DNA of 64,000 bases from Stomorhina lunata. Its lineage: Eukaryota; Arthropoda; Insecta; Diptera; Rhiniidae. This document shows, piece by piece, positions 1 through 11,530 of the stretch. The position numbers and the translations under genes were made by a program. The notes beneath the pieces were generated by a model. The model did not search any database. It was not told the DNA's origin and saw nothing but the letters and a program-made list of their open reading frames with translations. The first letter of the stretch is position 1. Each line of letters begins with the position of its first letter. The stretch lies in assembly GCA_933228675.1 (NCBI GenBank), contig OW121744.1:117265600-117329599 (forward strand), read 5' to 3'.

Positions 1-205
1 TCCCCGGCCAGACCCACATGAATAACTCAGCTAGCCACTGGTTATTGAGTATTAGGCTATGTAAAACTTCTCTAACTAATGCATTTGCAGTTCGGAACCG
101 GAGTAAAGACGTCTAAAAATAGAATCGGATGCAGCTCATTGTCTAAAAGAAGTACCCCCCATTTTAATTGGAACGTCGTGGGAATTATTTACGTAAGTAA
201 ATAGT
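1..205 (+). mobile_element. SINE family A, copy cut by window edge
   Basis: This is a body and 3' end copy of a dispersed short element found in several places in the window (fuller copies at 6.5, 13.3 and 44.7 kb). It starts in the segment just after the tRNA-like B box (CCGGCCAGACC). It lacks the A-rich linker seen in other copies, then carries the shared body (actcagctagccactgg, aatagaatcggatg) and the 3' block ending in gtgggaatta. The tail runs into a short gtaa-type repeat. The 5' head lies outside the window, so no target duplication can be checked. Confidence 0.8.
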
Positions 206-712
206 GAAACTAAAAAGTTCTGTAGTAACCTTCATTTGGAGACCCAAAGGATTCATTGTTATAAAATTGAAGAAATAGTATAACAAAGTATAGAAGTGAT
301 GTTAAAATAGTTACGGATGACGAAAATTGAGACTTTATCTAAGCCTGCGAAGTTCCTCGAAGTATTGTTCAATTTGCACCGCTGGCTATAGTGGAATTGC
401 TACCTTGAAACTTAACTTAACCTAAATTAATTGCTACCTTCTCTTAATTTGGAGCATGGAACATTCACAGGGAACGAGTTTTACTGATTCGAAGGTGTCC
501 TTATATGTATATAAAAAATCTGCATATGTCCGGGTCCAGTCTATTAAACATATTAATCCAAGAGTTAAGAGCACAATGATAAAAGGGTTGTTGTTGTAAC
601 TGCGATATTGTTGTTAATATCGCAGAAGTGGCAGTCCCTGGTAGGAATCCTGAGATTTCCGAGACTTTCCGTTACGAAGAACCTACTGCCGTGGGAATGA
701 TGATAAGAGGAT

Positions 713-945
713 GATGTAGCTTAGTTGGCTTGCGCATCGACTACTCAGAAAAACGTATCAAATCCAGGGTTCGAGCCCCAGTTACGGCAACATAAAGTTT
801 TGTAATGACTAATTTCAATTAAAAATTATAATAATTACAGCATCCTCTGTCGGCGGTTAGCATTAACACGCCGTCGATGTAAAAGAAGTAAAATCGGCGG
901 TAGAACAGAAAACGTAAATCAATGCTCTACAATTACTTGCAATTA
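713..945 (+). mobile_element. tRNA-like dispersed repeat, family B (SINE candidate)
   Basis: The sequence opens with a tRNA-like head. TAGCTTAGTTGG at 717-728 fits the polymerase III A box and GGTTCGAGCCC at 768-778 fits the B box. After an AT-rich stretch comes a conserved 3' block containing attaacacgccgtcgatg. That block recurs at 27.1 kb, at 40.2 kb (reverse) and as a scrap at 7.0 kb, without the head. The T-arm does not pair well, so this is not a working tRNA. A 5'-truncated SINE family is the best reading. An alternative is a pseudo-tRNA fused by chance to the tail of a larger transposon. Confidence 0.55.
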
Positions 946-1119
946 CAGTGTTGAATATATTAAAAGCTTTATCTCTTATTTTCACCATATTTATTCACTC
1001 TACTATCCACTTTTCAAAAGAAGCTAACCCAATTAGTACATACAGTATTTGACTTAATGTTACTTCTCTTATCAGATTAGTTCTTGAACAAATTTTGGAT
1101 TTTTCTATACCTAATTTAC

Positions 1120-1227
1120 CGTAGGTACCTTTCAATGAGTCAAAAATAGAATCGGATGTAGCTCATTGTATGAGAGAAGTACTGCTTGTTCCAATTGGAA
1201 TGTCATGGGAATTATGTATGTATTAAG
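1120..1227 (+). mobile_element. SINE family A, 3' fragment
   Basis: About 108 bases match the 3' half of family A: the cctttcaatgagtc segment, aatagaatcggatg, the ttccaattggaatg palindromic block and the gaattatgtatgta tail. The tRNA head and middle are missing. A 5' truncation of this kind is usual for retrotransposed copies. Confidence 0.75.
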
Positions 1228-1319
1228 ATTTCTTTACAGGGCCATATACTCTTCACCCCTAGAACACATGATTTTCGCGTATTAAGTTGAACCCTACATT
1301 AACAAGAATGTATATGCTA

Positions 1320-1870
1320 TTTTTCTATGACCACGTCGAACTAAACAAGTTCGAAAGAAACTGGTGAAACTACGCTAGTCGAAAGGCTAAATGAAAATAA
1401 CCTAGTCAAACTGAATTGCCGGCACTGAATGTCGAACTAAACTAGTCAGACTGAACAACTGGAATGGAACTAAACCAATGTTGAGCAAAGTCTCTCTGAT
1501 TCTCCCTTATTAAGTATTTTGCTACCCCTAGGGTTAGGAAAATACAGAATTAGAGAGACATTGCCCAACATCGAACTAAACTAATCAAACTGCTATAAAC
1601 TAAACGAACTTGTCGAACTGATCCAATATTAACAGTTGAACTTGAATATCTAAATGTAATAGAATAAACGAAATTTTGAACAACTAAAATTTAAAAACTC
1701 AAACTTAACACTCCGACTAAAGAAATTGGACCGACCTAATGGGTCTGAATTGATAGACTACATATAACAATTAAAGTAACTTCTTAAACTAAGATGTTCG
1801 AAAAAGTCGAATTGGAACTTGAATGATCTAACAATTTTAAAGAAATATTAGACAACTTTTGTCATTATTT
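1320..1870 (+). repeat. Degenerate minisatellite, GAACTAAACTnGTC type
   Basis: The region is a loose run of words such as tcgaactaaact, agtcaaactga and gaacaactgg, repeated about every 20-25 bases with many changes. The same vocabulary returns at 4.6-5.0 kb and 6.8-6.97 kb, so these are old relatives of one expansion. A 92-base foldback MITE sits inside it. Confidence 0.6.
1479..1570. mobile_element. 92-bp foldback MITE
   Basis: The left end (tgttgagcaaagtctctctg) and the right end (reverse complement tgttgggcaatgtctctcta) match at nearly every base. The centre is itself palindromic around CCTAGG, with gtattttgcta on one side and tagnaaaatac on the other, so almost the whole element can fold into one hairpin. 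It interrupts the GAACTAAACT repeat. A diverged second copy lies at 38570-38635. No clear target duplication is visible. Confidence 0.7.
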
Positions 1871-3389
1871 GAGTTACCAACGCCTTAACAAATCAAAATT
1901 TCTTACTTTTATCCTAAAAAGCTCATAAAACCTTTCTCCTTCTTAAAAAAATTCAAGAATTTTTATTGCCAAAATTTTGCATGTTTCCACAATTGGTCGA
2001 ATTTAAGAAGAGAAATTTCAATTTTTTTTTTTCGTCTACGATTTTGCAACTCAAGCTAAACGTCTAGTAGCTGTAGTTGTGGTTGTGTAGTCACAAGTAC
2101 CCTAATAATATGCATGGTTACAGCTGGAATAATGTTTTCCATGGTTTCTTGTTCCTTTACTGCCTTTGCCTGCTACTTTTTTTTCTTAATATCAACATTA
2201 AGGGCCAAAACCAAAGGACATCATGCAAAATACTCTAGACTTGTTGCGTGCTTTAATGAGGCCACTTTGTATTGTTTTGTTTAAGGTTTTAATATAACAC
2301 ACATTTTTCTTTAGACGAAGTATTTTTTGTGATTGGGTTTTGGAGAAAAATTATTTGGGATTTGCTTAGAATTTGTATTTTTGCTATTACAAATTTTGCA
2401 AACCAAAAGCCAAGCAATGAGAAGGGGAGAAGAGTGATGTATAGTATACAATTAACATGCAAAATATTTATGCAATTTATTTTGATTTACAACAGGAATT
2501 GCGACATTTAGAAAAAAATTAAATTCAAAATACTCATTTGTTAAGTATAATAGCAAACGGAAAGAAGGGTCTCTAAATTTTTTACTAGCCGTTTTTGTTA
2601 ACTTAAAGTTTTAATAAAATTTTTATTTATGAAACCTTTTGTTTTCCTAAACATTGTTTAACATATGCTTAAACTATCTAATGACTTAATTTCCAATATT
2701 ATTTACATTTTTCGAACTTTAGCTTCCTAAACCTTCTCATTTTAAATGAATACATATATATGTCCTGGATCGCTTGCAATCCCTCCCCTAAATCCCAAAT
2801 AATCACATAACTCTTAAGCTCTCCTCCCTTATTTTGGCAACAATTGTCTCTAGGGTAATCTATAATTTTAACTAATAAATCCAAATTCGATTTAATGATT
2901 ATTGAATACATACTCATTCCACGTTTAAGCGTCAATATTGTTAAGGTGGTTTGTTGTGGTTAACAATTGAACATCAATTTCCAATTCGAACTAAAATCTC
3001 GAGTTATATAAATACAAAAGAAAGTATGTACAACCCACAAAACTGTTAAGTAACAAAGAAATATCGACTACATCAATAACACCTTCCCAACCCACAACTT
3101 CCTTTTTTTTTTTGTGGAAACTGAAACTTTGTAGCATCTCCCCTTCCCTTAAACGATAAATAGAGTAACACATGCACTGTGACAACAACCCTCGCATATT
3201 TGCATTGAGGTTAAAGAGCAAAAATATTTACAATAAAATAAATTTTTTGCTAAACAAACATCGATAGCCGCATTTTGAATAAGCCATTTTACATGACCCC
3301 AAATAGAGAGTTTATGGATGAAGACGACATGTTTTTCGATGTGTTCGTTATTGATCTAGATAAGTGGGTGGGTTACAGGGTGCTTGAAA
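1871..3389. other. AT-rich non-coding stretch
   Basis: No gene or recognisable repeat was found. The sequence is AT-rich with poly-T runs. Reading frames here are all below 80 codons, lack recognisable domains and look like chance. Confidence 0.5.
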
Positions 3390-4125
3390 ATAATTTCAAC
3401 TAAAAAATTAAAACTAAATATGGAACTGATATCTTAACTGAGACATGTGTCTTTTAAAACTCTGGACACCCAAAGAAAAGGTATAAAGAGTGCTAAAATG
3501 CTTTAAGAATCATTGATAAATTTCATAAAGTCGATTCAAAAGCAGTGATTGCCAAGCAGAAAGAGTCTCTGAGATAAGCGAAAGGTATTTCTGAAAACAA
3601 AGATAACAAGCAAATGGAGTTAACATATAAGGAAACATGTAATAGATATAAATCGCCTAATGTTGCACAGGCTCCCAAAAGGCCTAAAGCAGTAGTTGTC
3701 ACAAGTCCAAAGTTTTAAGGTTATCAAAGGTAGCCTGGTAATGCCAGTCATCAATAAAGGAGAGTCAGACGACATTAGTCTTAAAGTAACTAGTTATCAT
3801 TGAAAACGTAATGTCTTGGGTGTAACTCCAAGTCTTTTTGGAACGCCAGGTATACCTTCCATCTATCGCAATGCAAGCTGCTTCAGGGCCGAATCAAACT
3901 TATCGCCTTTAACTACAAGCGTTCAGCTGAATTTTATCGCACGGTATTGAGGAAAGTGGTTTATTAATAGCCAGGAGGAACTTTGGATGTTGTCAGCAAG
4001 GAGGACATCTCAACAAGCCTCTGTTAATTCGAAAGAACGCAGAAACTATTAAGGCTTAAGTAGTGAAGCTGCAGTAGATGCTGTTATCTAGTCGAACCAA
4101 ATAAGTCTAACAGAAATACATGAGA
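3390..4125. other. GC-richer block, possible decayed retroelement
   Basis: Base composition is visibly less AT-rich than in the surroundings, and short stretches read like coding sequence broken by many stops. One example is a lysine- and proline-rich run near 3663-3715 on the plus strand. No domain can be named. It abuts the 3' end of a LINE fossil on the opposite strand and may be a separate dead element. Confidence 0.3.
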
Positions 4126-4560
4126 GGATAGGTTAGGTTAGGAAGGTGATGTCAGAATGACAGCTTCACTAAGATACCCTTAGATACCATTGTCATCCTC
4201 CATTGATAGAAACAGTAAAGAAAATATAAAAAGCTGAAAAGTAAGTTTAGAAATCTAAAGATTATGATAGTAAAAGTGATAAATCCTGAACCTTTACATG
4301 AAAGCGATCGTCTAGATTTTTGATTCTACGATGCTGGAGCCTTTGACAGTGACAGAGAATGTGTTCCATCGAATCAGACGAGTCCTAAGCATAATCTACC
4401 ATTGTCCGAAATACTCTTATCCCACCTTTTTAGCCTAGAGTTTTGGGAATAGTGGCCGTTTAGAATGCCTATGCATCTTCTAAGTTTTATAATGTTAAGA
4501 TCTAGCCTTACGGCTCTAGATTATTTACAGGATGCCAACTCGCTCCAAGCCCTTGTAGTT
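4126..4560 (-). pseudogene. LINE ORF2 C-terminal fossil (Jockey/I-like) with 3' end
   Basis: On the minus strand, 4375-4322 translates as DSMEHILCHCQRLQHRRI. This fits the cysteine/histidine tail (EHxLCxCPxL...RR) that ends many insect LINE polyproteins. Just upstream, in another frame, is RRCIGILNGHYSQNSRL, which fits the GxLTGH motif preceding that tail. A frameshift separates the two, and the frame then runs to a stop near 4263. The element's 3' side continues to a short taggttaggttagg repeat at about 4131-4144, a plausible 3' terminus. The copy is dead. Clade assignment rests on these short motifs only. Confidence 0.65.
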
Positions 4561-4609
4561 CCCTTGCTTGCTTGAGAGAAATAATTGGAACTTACCTTTC
4601 TGAACTGCG

Positions 4610-4990
4610 GTAGTCGAAGTGAACTTTTCGAACCTAACATGTCAATCCAAACAACTCGAATGAAAAAAATTAAATTGAGCAATTGACTTCTCGAATTAAA
4701 CTGGTCCAGTTAACCAGTTTAACCTGATTTGACGAACATCGACTTGAACTAGTTCAATTGGTCTAGATGAATAAAACTGGTCTAAATGAACCAATTGAAC
4801 AGATCAACTTGAATGAAACGCTTGAACTAAACTGACTTATATGATTGCAACTTCTTCAACTGAATTGTTCGAGCTAAAGGAGTTCAACTACTCACAAGGT
4901 ATTTCTTGAACAGAACTACTCAGCTAAAGTAGCTGCTTTAATCAATCGGAACTGAACAATTCCAAAGGAATAACTTAAACTCATGTAGTA
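4610..4990 (+). repeat. Degenerate minisatellite, GAACTAAACTnGTC type
   Basis: This is a loose repeat of words such as tcgaattaaactggtcc, gaactagttcaattgg and gaatgaaac. It is the same family as 1.3-1.9 kb and too diverged for a unit to be aligned by eye with confidence. Confidence 0.55.
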
Positions 4991-6508
4991 AATTTTCGAT
5001 AATTGAAAAATTATGTATATAAAGTCGTATCAAACTAAAACTCATTTCTCACATATTGTATACACATTTCCCTTTCCCTCTGTAAAGTAGCAGTGCAGAT
5101 TAAGTTTTGCAATAATGAAGAAAAAATGGCAAATAATATGAGGCAATCCTTAAATCTGATTGTGTAAAGCCTCTAACAACACAAGAGACAACCAAACAAA
5201 CAACCAACCAACAATAACAAAACGTAGCAACAATGAAAATCCTTGTTAATATTAACAAGAATAAAGTGTTGGTCTTGCAACAACATCTCTCTAACAACTC
5301 CAACAATATACGAATAGACAGACATGCAACACACACACACACACGCACTCACTTCAAACACTTTATGATTGTTTTGTGGCATTAAATTGATGTTTTGCCA
5401 ATTTTCAATACAATTGCAAATATTTAGAGCAACAAAAGGACCAAGTGAATGCTCACTTGAGGGTAAAAGGAAAAACCGATTTTCCTTTAACAAAATAAAT
5501 TTGAAAATTAGGGTGCTTTGCAAAAATATTTTTTTTCCGACAGGAAAACCAGGGTGTAAGTAACAGACTTTAGCTAAATAGACTCAGAATTTAAAGGAAA
5601 ACATGGGCAAATATAATTTTCCTAAGCTTAAATCTGCAAAATTGCCAGTGCTCTTTGGAATGGGGTGAGACGTAGTGCGAATTTTGATTTGTTTAGCTTT
5701 TGTTGCCCAAAGAACTGGCAAACAGACAGACAGACAGACTATTTACCGTAGTGTTTAGTTGATTGGCTTTTGGTTTCCATTACATCACATTATAGTCTTT
5801 TGTTGCTGGATTACATTTGCCAAAAAAATAACAGTTTAGCGGGTGTATGTTTAGGCTTGTCATAAATTTTGCACATGTTGACAGCCTCAATATCTGTCAT
5901 CGCATATACCGCCGACGACAACGCCGTTACCACTTTGAAAACAACAACCAAAACATGTCATTAAACTAAAATTGACTCTTCTTTTTTGTTCCTTCCTGTT
6001 TTCGGGGGAGAGCTCTCATAAAGGGAATTGCTATTGGTTTTCTAGGGCTCTGCGGTATCATTATATACAACAATATTTTTATTACGCACATTTTTGCAAT
6101 TGTTATCCGTGTAGTCAGAGTCTCCAAGGTGGGAGGGTTGGTTGTTCCTTGTTGACTTGTTTAATGGAGTTAAGTTACGTTATTACATTCCCTTTACAAT
6201 TCAATATAATTTGGATAATTTTATAGTCAATTTATAAATTATGGATAGATTAAGTAAATGTACGACAAGTGTTTAAATAATTCAACAAAAGAATTTGCCA
6301 TCTTTGACAAAATGGTTGGATATTTGTTAAAGAAGGTTATAAGGGAATAATAAGTTATGTAATTTTGCAAAAGTTTTAACTATAGAAATTGAGAAGAACT
6401 AGGAAGATTTTATTCTAATCAGGTCATTCTTTGTTTTATTAGAAATAAACTTTTACTATTTGGAAGTAATTTCCTTTTCAGAACATTTAGGAAGTATAAG
6501 ACTAAGAA
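4991..6508. other. AT-rich non-coding stretch with small microsatellites
   Basis: It holds a (CA)n run near 5331-5345 and a short CAGA run near 5724-5740. Otherwise nothing is recognisable. A minus-strand frame of 116 codons near 5.2-5.5 kb overlaps the CA run, is cysteine- and leucine-rich without a domain, and looks like chance. Confidence 0.5.
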
Positions 6509-6810
6509 ACCGCCCTGGTAAAGCAGGTTAGTCATCCGCCTAGCATACCGGAGGTCCCAAGTTTTACTACCGGCCAGACCAGCTTGAAAAAGTTAATTTT
6601 CAAAAAAAAAGCGGTTCACCTCATAACTCATCTAGCCACTATGTAAAACTTCTTTAACTAATGCGTTTGCCGTTCGGAGCCGGAGTTGGAACGTAGGTCC
6701 TTTTTAATGAGTCTAAAAATAGAATTGGACGGAGCTTATTGTCTGAGAGAAGTACCCCCCTTGTTCCTATTGGAATGTCGTGGGAATTATGTAAATATGT
6801 ATGTAGACTA
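6509..6810 (+). mobile_element. SINE family A, nearly full length
   Basis: The head starts ACCGCCCTGGTAAAGCAGG, with an A-box-like TGGTAAAGCAGG, followed by catccgcctagcatacc. The B-box position is degraded here (AGTTTTACTACC). The body has the A-rich linker, the cagctagccact-like segment, aatagaattgga and the ttcctattggaatgtcg block, ending in a tatg-type tail. A possible short flanking duplication agacta (6499-6504 and 6805-6810) is weak. Confidence 0.85.
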
Positions 6811-6965
6811 GATTTAATAATCTAGTACAACTTGATCGAACTAAAATATTCAAGCTTAACTTGAAGTTTTGTTCATACTAGTCCAAATCTATCAATAAAC
6901 TTTCAGACTATTCAAGAAGAACTGGATCAGTTTTTATACTTTTCAAAATAAACAGGTTCATTTTT
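6811..6965 (+). repeat. Degenerate minisatellite, GAACTAAACTnGTC type
   Basis: This is a short block of cttgatcgaactaaa, actagtccaaat and related words directly after the SINE tail. It belongs to the same diverged family as 1.3 and 4.6 kb. Confidence 0.45.
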
Positions 6966-7021
6966 ACAATTAAGATCAATTAGTTCAAACAATTTCAGAT
7001 GTTATCAAGCTAATTTTATTA

Positions 7022-7045
7022 CTTTTACATCGACGGCGTATTATG
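7022..7045 (-). mobile_element. Family B tail scrap
   Basis: The reverse complement carries the acgccgtcgatgtaaaag signature of family B. Only this short piece is recognisable. The rest of 7046-7640 shows nothing I can name. Confidence 0.4.
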
Positions 7046-7647
7046 GTATTTTTGCTGCAAAAAAGCAATTTTTTGACCACATCTTCTTAAAAATCTAATA
7101 ATGCAGTTCTATAGAGAAGAGTCTAGATATTAAGGATCATAAATGTTTTTAAGAATAAGTTGTATTATGTCTTATAAAAAAAAGGCACTGAAATGTGCTT
7201 AATGTTCAAAAACGTAAAAATGATGTAATTTTTCATTGAACCCAGTAGCTCATGCTTCGAATATAGTTTCACAGCTTTAATCTTGATATCGATTTAATTA
7301 AGATACAGAACCTTGGTTTTAGTCTGCAGAAGAAAATAACTTAATCTCATATATAGTTTAGGAGACATCTAGAAATCAAAAAAGCTCAACAAAATTCAGT
7401 GTTTTCGTTTTTCTTTGGAGAAAAACTAAGTTGGCTCGATTTTTCTCGGTGCTCCCACCATTACCATGTGAAAGGTGAAAGTCTCTTCTTTAGATTGAGC
7501 AGAAAAAAATCCACGAAATTTACCGATCGTAGAACAAAGTTTAAAATTTTTTGAAAAAAGTCACGCAAATTGCTACGCATAATTTAAGCAAAAAGTGTTG
7601 CAGTCATTTAGGCTTAACTTTTTAATCAAATTTAATTTGTGTGTTAA

Positions 7648-8267
7648 GCTACGGTCACATTGATTAAACATTTAATCGAAATTATCAAATATTTGATCCT
7701 CGTAGTCTGACCACAAAATATTTTTGAGGTTCAAACAAGAAACATGTTGATTTGAACAAAACAAAATCATTTGCCAGCAAATAAAAATTTTCCTAATGTG
7801 ACCACGCAAGAGCAAATATTTTATTAAATTTTGATCAAATAATTATTTAATCTTACAAAATTTTTGTAACATCAAACAGGGGCAAATAACAGCTGAGCAT
7901 TTGTATTGTTTACTATTCAAACAGAAACAACAACATCAAATTTGAGAAACAACAACATCAAATTTGAGAAACAACAACATCAAATTTGAGAAACAACAAC
8001 TCAAATATGAGAAACAAATTGCCAGATACACAATTTTGTTTTGAAAAAATTTGATCAAATATTTTTTGGGAAAATATTTAATCTTCAGTGTGACCATAAA
8101 TAAAACCTGTTTTTTTGTTTATACTTTGAACATATTTTTTCTGTATTTTATCAAATAAAAATCGTCAAATAAATGTGCAAGTGTGACCACAAATTTTTTA
8201 TTATATTGTTTTGACAATATTTTACTCAAAATATTTGATTTAAATGTTTAATGAGTCTGACCGTACC
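7648..8267. mobile_element. 620-bp MITE with TTAA target duplication
   Basis: The left end reads gctacggtcacattgattaa. The right end, reverse complemented, reads ggtacggtcagactcattaa, and the match continues through aacatttaa. Both ends are flanked by TTAA (7644-7647 and 8268-8271), the target preferred by piggyBac-type transposases. The interior is AT-rich, without a reading frame, and repeats TIR-like gtgtgacca words near 7797, 8087 and 8180 together with tttgatcaaat palindromes. It is a non-autonomous element. Placement in piggyBac is inferred from TTAA alone. Confidence 0.75.
7922..8010 (+). repeat. 22-bp tandem repeat inside the MITE
   Basis: There are about four copies of a unit containing aacaacaacatc and aaatttgagaa. 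The first three are nearly identical and the last is shortened. This is a local expansion inside the TTAA MITE. Confidence 0.85.
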
Positions 8268-8280
8268 TTAAGTCCCGTAA

Positions 8281-8600
8281 GAGTCGACGGATTTCAACCA
8301 AAATCAGTAGAGCATTTTTGTGTACCGAATTTCATCAAATTCTGTTAAGAATTGCGGCTTATATTGAGAAGAAAAATAAGTGAAAAATGTGGGTCCAAAA
8401 CCGGTACTCCAAGGAGTAAACGGATTTTAACAAAAATTGGTTGAGCTTTTTATTAGATAAACTCATAGACGTGTGCAAAATTTTTTCAAATTCTGTTGAA
8501 ATTTTTGGCTCATACATTAAAAAAAAATAATAAGTGAAAAATGGGGGTCCGAGGCAGGTACCCCAAGGAGTCGACGGTTTTCGAACAATTTTTTTATGCT
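8281..8600 (+). repeat. Two-copy tandem repeat of about 150 bp
   Basis: Units start at gagtcgacggatttcaacc (8281) and gagtaaacggattttaac (near 8434), and a third begins at gagtcgacggttttcg (near 8568). Each holds a tcaaattctgttnag word, a gcttata or gctcata word, aataagtgaaaaatg, and a ggtacyccaag junction. The units are diverged. Confidence 0.7.
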
Positions 8601-10824
8601 TAGTAGTCGACGTGCTGACTAACTAAGCCACATCACCCATTATAGAATAAGAAAAAGAGAAATCGGAAGGTAGAAAGAAGTCTTACATAGGTAAGAATTC
8701 AACCTATTAATGGAGTTATAAGTAGCGCAATGAGCTGAGCTATGAGTACAGCAATGTATAAAGCTAAAAGATGATATGTAGACATAAATATAGATAATGT
8801 GTAGATGCATTCCTTTGAAAAGGAACCTCTATCTTTTGATTTCAAATACTTTGATCTAGTGGTTTTTTTACTTGGAAATCTGAAAACACTAACCAGCATT
8901 TTATCCTTAGAATCAGCAAACCAAGCGTAAAAAGCCAACACCAAGAAACGCAAACAACTTGTCAACTAGAAAAAATAACTTAGAATCAATTCAACCTGTA
9001 CAATGAAAAAGCTTAGACAACACTAAAGGTTTCGACTTTCAGACTTTTTTCCTAAGACAAATATTATTCTTTTCGCACAAACACAAAAAAACTCAAAGAA
9101 AAGGCGACACGCATTTCCACACTTTTTTCAGGAGAGGCAAAATGTCAACAAGATTTTCGCAAATATCAAACTCCCCCCCAACCTTAAACAAAAGACAAAT
9201 ACATCGATTGAGTTTATCAAACAAGGACTCGAATTGCCAAAATATTTTCATTGGAATTTTATTTTATTTCATTGGATTTTTAATGGTTTCATTGCGAAGA
9301 TACACTCGTAGAATCATAAAACAGGAGTTTTAGGGAGATATAGAGGAACAGCAGGACTTTTAAAGCAGCAGCAGCAGCCGCAGTTGCCTGATTGTCAAAC
9401 GATGCAAACAATATGCAAATTTAATGTTTCACTTTTATGGCATCGAAAGGACTTTATTTAAACACTAAATGGTTCTATGAATTTTCAAAACGCTTCTTTA
9501 TGCAAAAGGAAAAATTCAAATAAGAAGGGGGAGTAGTAGAAGGGGAAGGGGGTGTTTTGTTTGCTGTCAATACTTCTTTGGTATTTTCAAATGACAACCC
9601 CTGAATATAGATAAACTCTAAATTATTGTTATATATGAACCCGATCTTGAAGCTCTGTTTGTTTATGCTGAAACTCAAATAAAGGCGGTAGCGTTCACTT
9701 GGCGTCTAATGGAGTCAATTGATGTCATTTATCTTTTAACAAAAAAATCTTACAAGAAAAAAAATAATGTTTGCAAATAAGTTAACGACAATAACAACTC
9801 ACAATATCTTGGCAAAATAAAAAATAAAATAAAAATATTTAGTCAGCGTGCGAATTTTCTTTGGTTTCAGCACGAAACCAAAAATCTGCTAATTTTTGCC
9901 CATAAAGAGAGGAGGGTGGGAGTCTAAAATCTAAAAAATGCATTTTTTTTTCATCATTCTTGCATTTCTTTTTCTTACATATCAAAAGATTAATTAGACC
10001 TTGATAAATTTGTCTATTTTGCAACAAATAACTTGAAGCGTTTTTCTGATTTCCCAACTGGACAGCTTGTGCGAAATTGTAAGGCCTGACTTAAACACCG
10101 GCATCTGGAACGTGCGCGTGAGCATATAAATCATTCTTTCATACAAATACGAGATATAAATTCATAACAAATTTTTCATAATCCCAGATTTGCTGGCTCT
10201 GAAGTTGTTGCTAAACAGCTACAAACTAGCAACAATAGTAATGATCTTGGCAAATAAAAGTATTTGTACTATTTTATTTCTTTTTACTCGTAATGGACAA
10301 ACACACGAAGAATGTTTAATAAGAGAGAAAAAAAAAACACTCAAGTGCAAAAAGCGCCGCAAGTATGAGACGTCATAACACTTAAACAGCAACTAAAATC
10401 ACGATTTGGCGAGAAAAACACAACTGCAATAAGTAAAACGACAGTACAGTGCGTAAGAAAATTATCGTGAAAGAAACTTTACAAATGATCATCGATTTTA
10501 ATTGAATAGTGTTTTTAAAACAATGTCTATATCGATAGGAAAACCAGTACTTACGAAAGTGCGAATTAGAGCAGTCTTCCCTAAGCTACACCGCAACCTG
10601 CTTGCTTTATTGTTCTCAAGAGAATATTTAGTTTATTTTTATCTGTGAGAGAGTGAAAAATTATAAAAGCCCGCGGGCGGTATTTTGGAGAAGACTGCTT
10701 TAATAGATTTGCTTTAATCGGACTTACGAACTATGTTTGTAAATCAAAGCTAAAAGCTCAAATCATCGACTAAACAAAAGTAAACACAAACATAATTCGT
10801 AATGATTGTATTTGAAAATTAGGT
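8601..10824. other. AT-rich non-coding stretch
   Basis: A 63-codon frame at 9142-9333 contains a hydrophobic run (IFIGILFYFIGFL) but has no recognisable family, so I do not call it a gene. A short (CAG)n-like run lies near 9365-9380. Nothing else was recognised. Confidence 0.5.
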
Positions 10825-11020
10825 AATAATGAGAGATTTTTGATCCGTTTAAACGTAGATTTTGCTCTTTCTAAAGATGATGGCCTAACCAACCACCGAA
10901 ACGCATCGAGGAATTGGTTGTGCCACAAACATTGTTTGGCTTTTATCAATAAATTGTCTACTACGTTTAAAAATAAATATAATAGACTGGGATCAAGTGC
11001 GAATAATTTTTCTTTTTGGA
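10825..11020 (+). mobile_element. Hammerhead-like repeat family, diverged copy
   Basis: It aligns along its length with the copy at 53715-53915: aataatgngag, a gatggcctaaccaacc segment, CGAAACGC, gtttggcttttatcaataa and actgggatcaagtgcgaa. The ribozyme core is damaged (CTAAAGA for CTGAAGA, an extra base before stem II, ACGCAT for ACGCGT). It is presumably inactive. This is the only copy not next to a TCTATAGA array. Confidence 0.65.
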
Positions 11021-11100
11021 AAATTTTTAACTAAATTTAGGGCGATGTGGATTTTGAAGAAAATACGTTGAGAAAAAATAATTCATTTACACAGGGGGAA

Positions 11101-11530
11101 TTATTCACCTACTCCGATTTTCTGACTAACAGTGGAACATATATTACAATTATGTACATTACTGTTCATCCAACTGCTTAGTACATCGTAAAATTCGTCT
11201 TTGTCGTTTTTAGATTGAATTTCAGTAGAAACGTAGACATTGATAATTATCAAATTACGAGCTTTAGTCTTAAGTTTTATTGCCATTAGTCTATCATTGC
11301 TTTTCTTTTAGTTACCAGAAAGCCAACATCTCTACTATGCTCATCATCGTCCGGGCGACCGTAATAAACAAACGCAGTTATTTTCGATCCGAACTTCCAA
11401 TTGTTCTATCCATTTTGCTCCTTGCAAATCAATTTTATAACCCAACATTTAACGCCTTAGCTGTTTTAATTTGCCAGTTTCGTATAGCGTGCGCACGTTC
11501 CATGTTGCAAACTTCAAACTTTCCTTCGTG
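11101..11530 (-). pseudogene. RTE-type LINE endonuclease fossil
   Basis: Minus-strand translation gives KFATWNVRTLYETGKLKQ (11504-11451), the N-terminus of an AP-type LINE endonuclease. In a shifted frame, VYYGRPDDDEHSRDVGFLV follows. Then comes a 61-codon open frame (11286-11104) with AIKLKTKARNLIIINVYVST and a KDEFYD motif. The order and spacing match the endonuclease domain of RTE/BovB-like elements, whose products are often annotated as craniofacial development protein 2-like. Frameshifts make it dead. The fragment stops near 11.1 kb before any reverse transcriptase. Confidence 0.8.

Noticed and set aside
4131..4144. TTAGG-like telomeric repeat
   Set aside because: Only two to three units are present, flies lack TTAGG telomeres, and the position fits the 3' end of a LINE.
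5173..5523. 116-codon minus-strand frame
   Set aside because: It crosses a CA microsatellite, overlaps another frame on the same strand and has no recognisable domain.
9142..9333. 63-codon frame with a hydrophobic segment
   Set aside because: It is short, of AT-rich composition, and no family, splice context or conservation can be seen. A hydrophobic run is expected from T-rich DNA.
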